Positions 1 through 7,700 of a stretch of 49,566 bases of DNA are shown one piece after another. A program made the position numbers and the translations under genes. Source of the DNA: Marinospirillum insulare DSM 21763 (GTDB lineage Bacteria > Pseudomonadota > Gammaproteobacteria > Pseudomonadales > Halomonadaceae); NCBI RefSeq assembly GCF_000686905.1, contig NZ_JMLW01000023.1, positions 1 through 49,566 of the forward strand, in the 5' to 3' direction. Below the pieces are notes generated by a model. It did no database searches. It saw only the letters and a list, made by a program, of their open reading frames with translations, and was not told the origin of the DNA. Each line of letters begins with the position of its first letter. Position 1 is the first letter of the stretch.

Positions 1-278
1 GTTTGCTGAGCATCAAGCCATTGCAAAAGCACTGAATTGTGACTTTTACTTTGCAGACCCTTATGCTTCTTGGCAACGTGGATTGAATGAAAATACAAAT
101 GGCTTAATACGTCAATACTGCCCCAAAGGTTCATGCTTTAAGCACTTAGATGATGAGCATTTTGAATTCATTATGCATCGTTTAAATAACCGACCTAGGA
201 AAACACTTGGAATGAAAACACCAAATGAAGTATTGTTTGAAGAATTACAGGCTGTTGCACTAGCAAGTTGAATCCAAG
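1..278 (+). mobile_element. IS30-family insertion sequence, right-hand (3') part
   Basis: The first 278 bases are identical, as reverse complement, to the last 288 bases of the window as far as they overlap. The shared sequence ends at base 278 (…gaatccaag) here and at base 49279 on the other side, after which the two flanks differ; this defines the IS end. The element carries the C-terminal part of an IS30-type transposase. The 5' part lies outside the window. It is inserted in a TonB receptor gene that continues directly at base 279. Confidence 0.93.
2..271 (+). CDS. IS30-family transposase, C-terminal fragment
   Basis: This is the end of a DDE transposase that cuts and joins the IS ends; about 89 codons are visible and the reading frame enters from outside. 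Translation shows FADPYASWQRG followed by the strongly conserved block NENTNGLIRQY, which carries the catalytic glutamate of the IS30 DDE triad, then CPKG and LNNRPRKTLGMKTPNEV, all family hallmarks. The catalytic aspartates lie upstream of the window edge. Any shorter start inside the window (ATG at 83) is not the real start, because the family frame is open and conserved before it. The fragment is not damaged apart from the window boundary. Confidence 0.93.
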   Translation, partial: FAEHQAIAKALNCDFYFADPYASWQRGLNENTNGLIRQYCPKGSCFKHLDDEHFEFIMHRLNNRPRKTLGMKTPNEVLFEELQAVALAS

Positions 279-1412
279 CTTTCTGTTGGAGCAAGTGTTG
301 ATCTAACTGAAGGCTTGCAGCTAGTTGTAGATCATCATAGGGAGGATAAAGAATCGCAGTATGGCTCTGGCAAACCCTCTGAATACGAATATAATTCGAC
401 TGATTTAGCATTAAAATACAAAGATTCAGACCTTAGCTTGATTTTTGGAGTTCAAGGTTTTGATGGCGAAAGACAACAAGCGGCTTCACAGTACAATGCA
501 GAAAACAAAACTACCAAAGCTAATCTAGCTGGTTTTGTACTAGGGCAATATAAGTTTGGCTCTAGTTTAGTTAGTGCGGGTGCCCGTCATGAGAAAGTTG
601 ATTATAAATACAATGACGGAACAAGCGTGTTAAAAGATGATCACAAGCTAACTGCCTGGGATGTAGGCTTTAATCAGCAGTTTACCCAAGAGTTGAGTGG
701 TTTTATTAACCTGAATCAAGCTTACCAAGCACCTGATATTGATCGTTTTTTTAAAAATGAATTAGACAGCTTTTGGGCTTATGATAAAACTATTTTTAAT
801 GGTTTTATTGATCCAGCCAAAACTAAAACCCTTAACTTGGGTTTAAACCACTTAACAGAAGCCAACAAGCTTAAAGTAACGGCTTTTTATACTAAGTTAA
901 CAGATGAGATTTACTACTATAGTGCGCCTTCGCCAAATGATAAAAATACTAACATTGATAAATCATATAAGTATGGTTTGGAAATTCAAGACCAGTGGCA
1001 AATCACCGAGCAATTAAGTACTAACCTAAACTATGCTTGGGTTATCGCTAAAATAGACAAAGAAGATGAAGGTGCTGGCGCTTATAATGGTAAAGATCTA
1101 CCAGGCGTTTCAGAGCACAACGTTTCTTTAAGCCTAGATTATGCAATTACTGAAAAATCTACTGTGATGTTAACCCAAGTTTGGCGTAGTAAAGCCTATG
1201 CAGCCAATGATTTCGAGAATAATTTTAGTCAAAAGCAGCAAGCCTATAACCTTACAAATTTAGGCTACAGCCATAAGTTAGAGCAGGTAACCTTATTTGC
1301 TAAGGTAGATAATATTTTTGATAAAGGTAATGGCATCTGGATTAGTGATAATAATATTTACCCAGTAAACTTTACTCGCACTTGGCAGTTGGGTGCGCGT
1401 TTAGATTTCTAA
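279..1412 (+). pseudogene. TonB-dependent receptor, C-terminal beta-barrel remnant cut by IS30
   Basis: About 377 codons of an outer-membrane beta-barrel receptor follow the IS end in frame. Alternating amphipathic strands run throughout, including SGFINLNQAYQAPDIDRFF, the lone-strand region YGLEIQDQWQITEQLSTNLNY, the segment LFAKVDNIFDK and the terminal strand ending in TWQLGARLDF with a C-terminal phenylalanine, as expected for an outer-membrane porin-like end. The N-terminal signal peptide, TonB box and plug domain are missing. No credible start codon with ribosome binding site exists after the IS, so the gene is probably dead here. The next gene is cobO, so I infer a cobalamin (BtuB-like) or cobinamide receptor; the barrel alone does not prove the substrate, and an iron-chelate receptor remains possible. 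Confidence 0.87.
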
Positions 1413-1421
1413 GCTTAAATA

Positions 1422-1458
1422 AACAAGCCCTTAATTACCTAGTAGTTAAGGGCTTGTT
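1422..1458 (+). terminator. 13-bp perfect hairpin between receptor and cobO
   Basis: Arms aacaagcccttaa (1422-1434) and ttaagggcttgtt (1446-1458) are perfectly complementary around an 11-base loop. There is only a short T stretch after it, and the cobO ribosome binding site begins at once. It may be a weak terminator or attenuator that reduces read-through from the receptor into cobO. Confidence 0.5.
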
Positions 1459-1471
1459 AACAGAGGTAGTT

Positions 1472-2077
1472 ATGACAGAATCAAGCAAACCTGAACGCCA
1501 TAAAAAGCGTATGGAACGCCACAAGGAAATAGTCGATAGTAAAATTGCTCAAGCCACCACAGAACGCGGTGTAGTGGTAGTGCATACCGGCAATGGTAAA
1601 GGTAAAAGTACCGCTGGCTTTGGTATGGCGGCCCGTGCGCTAGGTCATGGTATGCAAGTGGGCATAGTGCAATTTATTAAAGGCAGCTTTAGTACGGGAG
1701 AAGAAGCTTTTTTTCGCCGTTTCCCCGAAGTTAGCTACCATGTAATGGGTCAAGGCTACACTTGGGATACGCAAGATTTAGAAAAAGACCTAGCCACCGC
1801 TGCTAAAGGTTGGGCGCAGGCTAAGGCTTTTTTAGAAGATGAGAAAGTTGATTTAGTGGTATTAGATGAGCTGAATATCGCTCTAAAATACAACTACATT
1901 GCTATGCAAGATGTATTAGATGCCCTAGCTAATCGCCCAGCTATGCAGCATGTAGTCATTACTGGCCGTGGTGCCAGAGACGAACTCATCGCCGCTGCCG
2001 ATACAGTTTCAGAACATAAAGAAATTAAACACGCCTTCCACGCTGGGGTAATAGCGCAAAAAGGCGTGGAGCTTTAA
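1472..2077 (+). CDS. cobO: Cob(I)alamin adenosyltransferase (CobO/BtuR type)
   Basis: It transfers the 5'-deoxyadenosyl group of ATP to reduced corrinoids, making adenosylcobalamin or adenosylcobinamide in the cytoplasm. The 201-residue protein has the N-terminal charged helix (KPERHKKRMERHKE), the P-loop GNGKGKST near residue 37, the IVQFIKG block and the DLVVLDELNIAL motif, all diagnostic of the family, and the usual length of about 200. The start at 1472 is chosen because an AGAGG site lies 5-6 bases upstream; a longer frame from 1382 would overlap the receptor and read through the hairpin. It lies 59 bases after the disrupted receptor, consistent with a corrinoid uptake/salvage operon. 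With the receptor promoter cut off by IS30, expression may now depend on an IS-borne promoter. It converges with darG with a 3-base gap. Confidence 0.95.
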   Translation: MTESSKPERHKKRMERHKEIVDSKIAQATTERGVVVVHTGNGKGKSTAGFGMAARALGHGMQVGIVQFIKGSFSTGEEAFFRRFPEVSYHVMGQGYTWDTQDLEKDLATAAKGWAQAKAFLEDEKVDLVVLDELNIALKYNYIAMQDVLDALANRPAMQHVVITGRGARDELIAAADTVSEHKEIKHAFHAGVIAQKGVEL

Positions 2078-2080
2078 ATT

Positions 2081-3166
2081 TTAGTGGCTGGTACTGGCAT
2101 CTAGTGGTATTTGATTTAGGCGTGTTAAGGCTAAGTCTAACCTTGCTCGGCTAAAAATTTTAAGCTTTCGGTCTGCCCAGTATTTACCCGCTGGCCAATT
2201 AGCTAGCCCATCTAATAGTGCTGGTGCAGTAGCCGCCACTTGTTGCTGGCTTATTAACCAATCAACCGTAGAAAGTAACTCCATACCAAAAGGTGATTCA
2301 AACCCATCAATTAGCTGAGTGGTTTTTTCTAAGGCTGGTAAGTAATCTTTTGCTTCATTTTCTAGGTAACTTTTTAGTTGATTATACTTACTATCATTAA
2401 ACCAGATTACATCGTGTGGACCACAATCACTAATACGCTTGTCACTTATAAGGTAGCTACCATCTAAACCATCGAGTAAATGACGTAATTTATCAGCATA
2501 AGGGCCGTAGTTTTTAGCATTAAACTTCAAGTTTAATGGGTTAGTTAATTTTTGTGATTCAATAGCTCTTTCTAAAAACCAGGCAAGTTTTTGAATTTCT
2601 AATAGACTGCACTCCATTCCCAGTATCCAATAACGGCGTACTAGTTCAGCAATAAGTGCTCGAGCAGGCGTTAGCTTCTCAAAGCCACTAGCTTTCCTTA
2701 TGTTTTGATATTCATAAGTAGGTTCATAAATAAAAATATCTACATTCTCTAAATCAAAGAGTGCTTCTTCTATATGCTGTTTAACTTCAGACCAATTTAA
2801 ACCACCATTACCAGCACCTAAGGGTGGTATTGCAATAGATTGCACGTTGTTTGCTATTATAAAACAACGTAAATCAGCTAGGCCATCAATAATCCATTGC
2901 ATTTGTGATTTAGAACGCCAGTGCTGCTTAGTTGGAAAGTTGATTATCCAGCGCGGTGCTAAAAGTTCATTAGTTTCTGTTACAAACATCTTGCCAGTTT
3001 TTACTTCTTTATCCTTACAAGCTTTAGCATAGGCTTTCATGTTGTCAGGAAAACGCTCTTTAAACATTAGCGCTATGCCTTTACCCATAACACCAACGGT
3101 ATTAACTGTATTAACTAAAGCCTCTACCTTAGCTTCTAACAAGTTGCCTTGAGTATAACTAATCAT
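2081..3166 (-). CDS. darG: DarG: macrodomain DNA ADP-ribosyl glycohydrolase antitoxin
   Basis: The antitoxin of DarTG removes ADP-ribose from thymidine in DNA and, in studied homologues, also binds the toxin. Residues 1 to about 155 are a macrodomain: [26 protein letters not shown] at the start, and NFPTKQHW with lysine 80, the position of the catalytic lysine described for Thermus Dar[13 protein letters not shown] follows. Residues about 160-361 form the DarG-type C-terminal domain expected to contact DarT ([22 protein letters not shown] onward). An excellent AGGAG site overlaps the darT stop codon, 5 bases before the ATG, whereas darT has no clear site; this favours antitoxin synthesis. It is the last gene of the RM-darT-darG operon and ends 3 bases from the convergent cobO. 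Confidence 0.93.
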   Translation of the reverse strand: MISYTQGNLLEAKVEALVNTVNTVGVMGKGIALMFKERFPDNMKAYAKACKDKEVKTGKMFVTETNELLAPRWIINFPTKQHWRSKSQMQWIIDGLADLRCFIIANNVQSIAIPPLGAGNGGLNWSEVKQHIEEALFDLENVDIFIYEPTYEYQNIRKASGFEKLTPARALIAELVRRYWILGMECSLLEIQKLAWFLERAIESQKLTNPLNLKFNAKNYGPYADKLRHLLDGLDGSYLISDKRISDCGPHDVIWFNDSKYNQLKSYLENEAKDYLPALEKTTQLIDGFESPFGMELLSTVDWLISQQQVAATAPALLDGLANWPAGKYWADRKLKIFSRARLDLALTRLNQIPLDASTSH

Positions 3167-3174
3167 TTAAGCTC

Positions 3175-3819
3175 CTAAAAAAACCAGTTTGGGCGACAAA
3201 TAACTTTAAGTGGAATACCAGGATCTTCGACATGCTTTTGTACTGTCTGTTGAGTTGATTCTGTATAGCAAACAACGCCTAACAAACCTTCTACAGGTAG
3301 CTTTTTAGGAATAAGAGCTTCAGCTTGGTAACGCTCAATCTTTTCTGGATCATTAGGGTCTCTTTGAAAATTTCTTACCTGTAGCAATGGCCAATTTATA
3401 GCATTTAGACTATCTAGCTTATTGAAGTAATTAGCTGTAATTGAATAAGCATGACGGTCTGTGAATACGAAAGGCAGTCCTAAGCTATGCAGATGGTACA
3501 GGCTAGACACTAGAATGATAATCTTAGAGTTCTCAACCTTGCGAACACCCCCACGCCCAGTATGTATGTTATACAGCATAGGCGAAAAAGGAGTGAAATA
3601 AAAAGGAATGTAGTCGTTAAGATAGCCACCTGGAGAAATAGGTACTTGGCGCGTGGCTCGTTTATTAATTAGGTCAATGTTACCAATAATTTCCCAGCTG
3701 TTCGAGTGGATTGGACTATTTGCTGCATGTAATCCATTCTCAAGTATCCAAGGCAGGTTGTCTCTATGAGTAATTCGCCAAATTAGAGCTTTGTCAGGGT
3801 TCAAGTCTTTATAAGTCAT
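3175..3819 (-). CDS. darT: DarT: DNA thymidine ADP-ribosyltransferase toxin (DUF4433)
   Basis: DarT uses NAD+ to attach ADP-ribose to thymidines in single-stranded DNA in a sequence-specific way, blocking replication; homologues act in phage defence. The 214-residue protein has the usual family length. Visible motifs: WRITHRDNLPWILENGL with histidine 18, the R-rich segment KRATRQVP, the aromatic block YLNDYIPFYFTPFSPML (about 67-82) that shapes the NAD pocket, and RYQAEALIP with glutamate 167 as the likely catalytic residue. All appear intact, so the toxin is probably active. The start lies 4 bases after the stop of the MmeI-like gene, and no strong ribosome binding site is seen, suggesting low, coupled translation. 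The following gene is its antitoxin. Confidence 0.94.
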   Translation of the reverse strand: MTYKDLNPDKALIWRITHRDNLPWILENGLHAANSPIHSNSWEIIGNIDLINKRATRQVPISPGGYLNDYIPFYFTPFSPMLYNIHTGRGGVRKVENSKIIILVSSLYHLHSLGLPFVFTDRHAYSITANYFNKLDSLNAINWPLLQVRNFQRDPNDPEKIERYQAEALIPKKLPVEGLLGVVCYTESTQQTVQKHVEDPGIPLKVICRPNWFF

Positions 3820-3823
3820 TTTA

Positions 3824-6800
3824 TTAAACCAAATGCCAAGTTTGGGTGGTTGTTTCGTATTCTGCTAAGCCCACTGCTGCTAACGATTGTAAGCCTTCTT
3901 CAATTGATTTGGTGGGTTTGCGTTTAAAGGTTTCAGCTAAGCTTTCTAAAGTGTAGGAGCCTTCGGTTAGGGCTTCACGAAGCACTTTTAACTGTTCTGG
4001 TAGTGTTTTAGGGAAGCTGGCTTTATCTTTGGCTGCAATAGCTTTTGGTTTGCTGGCGGCAACGGTTTCAAGTGCAAGGTCGGCTTGCTCTTGAACGTCA
4101 TCGGGTGCTTGATAGTCTGGGCGTAACCAGCGAACAATACCTTTGGCTTCTTCTTCAGCACGTTGTTTGTTTAGTGCTACCAAGCGCATGAGCAGCTCCT
4201 CTTCTGCTTCGGCTTGTTCGGCTGGCTTGTCAGGTAACGGTGTTGTTGCACCAGGCTTGCCGACTAGCTTTTCGGCTAAGTCTGACCAGCCGTAAGCTTC
4301 AAATACTGCGGTGTCTAGGTCGTCGTGGAGTTCGCGCAACAAAGACAGCAAACCCTCTTGATGAGTGGTTTTATCTTTTTCAGTGAGTTCTTCGCCTGCT
4401 CTAAGCTTTTCTAAGACGTTGTACATACCTGTTAATGTTAAATTAGGGTGTGCTGCTTGCTGGCGCTTACGGTGGGTGTCGATTTGTTCAGCAAGCTTGG
4501 CTATTTTTACTGACTGTTCATCATTTAAAGTAGGGAAAGGAAAAGCTTCAAAGCATTTACCTTTGTTGTAAACAGGGTCATTACCAGCACCAAGAGCACC
4601 GCCAGCAACTAAAGCCCAAAGCATACTAACTCGGCTAGATAAAACTCCTAAACATTGCGCATCACTTAGAGCAATGGCGATAAGTTTATCATCAGGCACA
4701 ATTTCAGAATTAAGAAAAGTGAAGTATCTGTGTTTAGAAGTTTGGACAGTAGCTATGTACTTTGTTAAACCTTCGTGAGCAGCACGTAAAACTTTTCTTG
4801 GTTCAGCAAAGCGCCACCATCTTTCACGCACTGACTTTCTTTTGTTTTCGTCACGGTCGGGTTTTACACGTTCAAAAAGCCATTGCCATGTTTCTGGGTA
4901 TTGTTCTTTTAGTTGCTCTTCTTCTAAGTCAAAGGTGTCAAGAACTAATACACCGCGTGGTTTGCTAGCTAAATCGCGTCCATTTCTATAAGGGCGCATC
5001 AAAGCACCCTTATCTAGGTTCTTGCCTTGCTCATGAGTAACTAAAAAGCCTTCGCCATGCGGAATCATGCCACGGTTACTGATTAAATTATTGGATTGCA
5101 AAATAACAGCACTAGCAATATCTGCACCTATATTAAGGTCTGAAAATAGTTTGCCTTTTTGCTGTTTCAGGTTGACTAAGCGGCTTCCATCTTCACTTTC
5201 AGATTCAGAGGTTAGGGTAAAAAGTGCGCCTGACAACTCACCTTTAGCACCAACAGTCATCGCTATTCTTACTGCTGCACCATCATTACCGTCTACCCAA
5301 GGATGATCTGGAATAGCGTACAACAATGAAAGAGGTTTTTTTGTATTATGAAGGTGAGGCTCTATAACACGACGATTAAAAGTCTGCTTAATGCTATTAG
5401 TGGTTATAAAACCAAAGCGATTAACTTCACCTAGTCGGGATTTTTCAGCAGCGATATGCCACCAGAACATAACGAAGTCGGCTGACTCTGGAACAGAACC
5501 TTTATATACCTGACGAATAGCATCTACATAGCCGTCACCTAGGGCATTTCTAAGTCGCTTGTTACCAATAAACGGCGGATTACCAATAATATATTCTGCA
5601 TCTGGCCAGTGCGCTGGGCGTGGGTTTTGGTAGTTGTAAACTGTCGCTCGCCCTGTTTCATCTGGAATTAACTCGCCCGTAGTGGGGCTGGCTTTCATGC
5701 TAATACCGTCCCAAATAGTCACTGGGTTGCCGCTGTCATCTAACAAAGCTTTTCGGCTGTCGTAGTCAATTAGGGCATCACGGCATTCAATGTTTTTAAA
5801 GTCTTTAAGAATGGGTTCAGGAATGTTTAGGTTGCCATTTAAACGGTAATGCCACTGTAAATAGCCTATCCATAGCACCAGTTCGGCAATTTGTGCGGCT
5901 CGGGTGTTAATTTCTAAACCTAAAAATTGGTGTGGGCTAACGGTTAAACCTTCGGCATCTAAGGCGCTTTGCCCACCACTTAATTCAGCAATAAAAGCTA
6001 ATACTTCGCCTTCTAAACGCTTCATGTGTTCTAGCGCAACGTATAAAAAGTTGGCACTGCCGCAAGCTGGGTCTAGCACACGGGTTTGGCAAAGCTGAAA
6101 ATGAAAGGCTTTAACTTCTTCTAGTGCTTTGTCTTGTTTGCCTTGGCGTAATAAGGTTTCCGCAGCGGCTCGAATATCACCCCATTGTTCGCGTAAAGGG
6201 TCTATTAGCGTTGGCATTACTAAGCGTTCTACATAGGCGCGGGGCGTGTAGTGTGCGCCTAACTTGTGGCGTTCTCTTGGGTCTAGGGCGCGTTCTAACA
6301 AAGTACCAAAAATGGCAGGTTCAACGTAACGCCAGTCAGCATTGGCGGCATCTATTAGCAGTTGAATTTGGTTGGTGTCTAGTGCTATGGGGTCTATACC
6401 TTTGAACAGCCCACCATTAAAGCATTTAACATTAATCATTAAGCGTTCGCTGTAGCCACCCGTATTCATGGTTTCCCAAAGAGCTTTTAGTGCATGGGGG
6501 AAGGCTTCAGGGTTTTTATTTTTAATATCAACCAGTAGGTCATGAAAAGAAGAGGCAGGTAAAAGGTCAACATCTTCTGCAAACATGGTAAATAAGCAGC
6601 GTTTTAAAAAGCTGGCTACCCGCTCAACGTCATAACCGCTTTGTTCTAACGATTTGGCTAGTTGTGCCAGTTTATTACTGACTTGGCGAGTGACTTTAGC
6701 CGTGTGTTTGCTTGGGTCTAGACTGTCTGGGTCTTGCCATAATTTGCGTAAACGCTCTTGTATTTCGGGCTTGTGTAGATCGTCTAGCTTAATTTCGTGG

Positions 6801-7282
6801 TGGCGAGGGTCAGGATAAGCAACGTAATTACCGCCGGTTCGGGTAAATTCCGAATAGGTATAAATGGCGTTGCCAACATCCACCACAATAATAAAAGGTG
6901 GGCGGCCTTGTTTTATTTCATTTTTTGGTAAGCCGCGTACATAGCGTTCGGCTTGGGCAACGGCTGCATTAATGGCGTTTTGGTGAGTGCGTGTGGCGAG
7001 CTCTTTGCCGGTTTGTTTGCCTTCTAGTACAAAGTGGTCACGCTTGTAGAGGTCAATAAAACGCTTTTCGGTAGTGGAGTCGGCACGCTGGGGTGCAATA
7101 AAACGTTCAAAAACATAAGCGTTTTGACTAGCTTCACTTTCACCCGGCTCAGGGTGAGGAAGGTCTAACAGGGTGCAAAGGTCACGAATAAAGGATTGAA
7201 AGTTAGAGCGTTCACTTCCGGCATTTCCTTTCCAGCGTTTTAAAAAATCTTCTACAGCAGCAGGGGTGGCGATGGCATCCAA
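3824..7282 (-). CDS. MmeI-like single-chain restriction-modification enzyme (type IIL/IIG)
   Basis: A 1152-residue protein combining nuclease, adenine methyltransferase and target recognition. The N-terminal nuclease has aspartate 77, then nine residues, then E87-G-K89 (LEGKQ), the same D-x9-ExK spacing known for MmeI. Methyltransferase motifs follow: GAHYTP (342-347, motif X), LDPACGS (403-409, SAM-binding motif I) and NPPF (568-571, motif IV, N6-adenine type). Residues about 720-915 look like the target-recognition region, ending in FEAFPFPTL; the last about 240 residues are helical and charged. It is longer than MmeI (about 920). The likely start is TTG at 7282, with GGAG eight bases upstream; no in-frame ATG is close. 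First gene of the darTG operon. A DISARM- or BREX-like methyltransferase without cleavage is the alternative, but the intact nuclease motif argues for restriction. Confidence 0.85.
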   Translation of the reverse strand: MDAIATPAAVEDFLKRWKGNAGSERSNFQSFIRDLCTLLDLPHPEPGESEASQNAYVFERFIAPQRADSTTEKRFIDLYKRDHFVLEGKQTGKELATRTHQNAINAAVAQAERYVRGLPKNEIKQGRPPFIIVVDVGNAIYTYSEFTRTGGNYVAYPDPRHHEIKLDDLHKPEIQERLRKLWQDPDSLDPSKHTAKVTRQVSNKLAQLAKSLEQSGYDVERVASFLKRCLFTMFAEDVDLLPASSFHDLLVDIKNKNPEAFPHALKALWETMNTGGYSERLMINVKCFNGGLFKGIDPIALDTNQIQLLIDAANADWRYVEPAIFGTLLERALDPRERHKLGAHYTPRAYVERLVMPTLIDPLREQWGDIRAAAETLLRQGKQDKALEEVKAFHFQLCQTRVLDPACGSANFLYVALEHMKRLEGEVLAFIAELSGGQSALDAEGLTVSPHQFLGLEINTRAAQIAELVLWIGYLQWHYRLNGNLNIPEPILKDFKNIECRDALIDYDSRKALLDDSGNPVTIWDGISMKASPTTGELIPDETGRATVYNYQNPRPAHWPDAEYIIGNPPFIGNKRLRNALGDGYVDAIRQVYKGSVPESADFVMFWWHIAAEKSRLGEVNRFGFITTNSIKQTFNRRVIEPHLHNTKKPLSLLYAIPDHPWVDGNDGAAVRIAMTVGAKGELSGALFTLTSESESEDGSRLVNLKQQKGKLFSDLNIGADIASAVILQSNNLISNRGMIPHGEGFLVTHEQGKNLDKGALMRPYRNGRDLASKPRGVLVLDTFDLEEEQLKEQYPETWQWLFERVKPDRDENKRKSVRERWWRFAEPRKVLRAAHEGLTKYIATVQTSKHRYFTFLNSEIVPDDKLIAIALSDAQCLGVLSSRVSMLWALVAGGALGAGNDPVYNKGKCFEAFPFPTLNDEQSVKIAKLAEQIDTHRKRQQAAHPNLTLTGMYNVLEKLRAGEELTEKDKTTHQEGLLSLLRELHDDLDTAVFEAYGWSDLAEKLVGKPGATTPLPDKPAEQAEAEEELLMRLVALNKQRAEEEAKGIVRWLRPDYQAPDDVQEQADLALETVAASKPKAIAAKDKASFPKTLPEQLKVLREALTEGSYTLESLAETFKRKPTKSIEEGLQSLAAVGLAEYETTTQTWHLV

Positions 7283-7327
7283 GCGGGTTACTCCTTAACT
7301 AGAGCTAGATATTGAGTTTTTAGGCAG

Positions 7328-7333
7328 ATTATA
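7328..7333 (-). promoter_or_regulatory. -10 element of the RM-darT-darG operon promoter
   Basis: On the minus strand a perfect TATAAT lies 45 bases before the TTG start of the restriction-modification gene. The -35 region is poor (tataga or ttatag at 17-18 bases), suggesting a weak or activator-dependent promoter. No other promoter is apparent in the nearly gapless operon. Confidence 0.5.
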
Positions 7334-7386
7334 CAGCCTATCACTTAATTTCTATAAGGCTACCTAGAAAAAGCCTCTTTGGAAGC

Positions 7387-7414
7387 TTGCTGTGACTAAA
7401 GATACCTTTATAGT
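7387..7414 (+). promoter_or_regulatory. Sigma-70-like promoter of the HMA-domain gene
   Basis: TTGCTG at 7387-7392 and TATAGT at 7409-7414 are separated by 16 bases, about 38 bases before the ATG at 7452. An AGAGGG-type ribosome site lies just before the start codon. This is a pattern match only. Confidence 0.45.
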
Positions 7415-7451
7415 ATAGGTTTGCTGTTGATTAACTTAAGAGGGTTAAATT

Positions 7452-7700
7452 ATGGAACTTGGAACGATTAAAATTGCGAATATGCAGGGTGAAGACTGCG
7501 TAGCTACTATTAACAAAGCACTAGGCGATATAGGTGGTGTGACGAGTGCTAAGGCATCTCTAGCCAACCAAAATGTAGCGGTTAGCTTTGATGAAACAGT
7601 TACTTCTTTAGACAAGCTAAAAGAAGCCGTTCTAGCCAGTGGCTTTAATTTAGCTGTTCATGGTGAAGATGGTAATTGCTGTGGTGGTTGCGGTAGTTAA
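7452..7700 (+). CDS. Small HMA-fold protein with altered metal motif and CCGGC tail
   Basis: An 82-residue protein of the CopZ/Atx1 heavy-metal-associated fold: the N-terminal strand and loop IKIANMQGEDC, the middle pattern DIGGVTSAKASLANQNVAVSF and the late LKEAVLASGFNL match the ferredoxin-like fold of copper chaperones. The normal MxCxxC loop reads MQGEDC, so the first cysteine is replaced by glycine. Instead the protein ends in GNCCGGCGS, a cysteine cluster outside the fold. It could still bind a metal ion through the remaining loop cysteine or, more likely, the tail. The gene is alone, with its own promoter, and its stop overlaps the stop of the convergent EAL gene. No copper ATPase or regulator is adjacent, so copper trafficking is only a guess. 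Confidence 0.8.
   Translation: MELGTIKIANMQGEDCVATINKALGDIGGVTSAKASLANQNVAVSFDETVTSLDKLKEAVLASGFNLAVHGEDGNCCGGCGS

Noticed and set aside
112-411. Minus-strand ORF of 99 residues across the IS junction
   Set aside because: It is the antisense shadow of the transposase and receptor frames and has no ribosome site or recognisable features.
1382-1471. Extended cobO start overlapping the receptor
   Set aside because: The family N-terminus and ribosome site fit ATG 1472; the extension would translate the hairpin.
7401-7418. MerR/CueR-type copper operator before the HMA gene
   Set aside because: The acct…aggt ends are a poor dyad that overlaps the -10 element instead of lying in a 19-base spacer.
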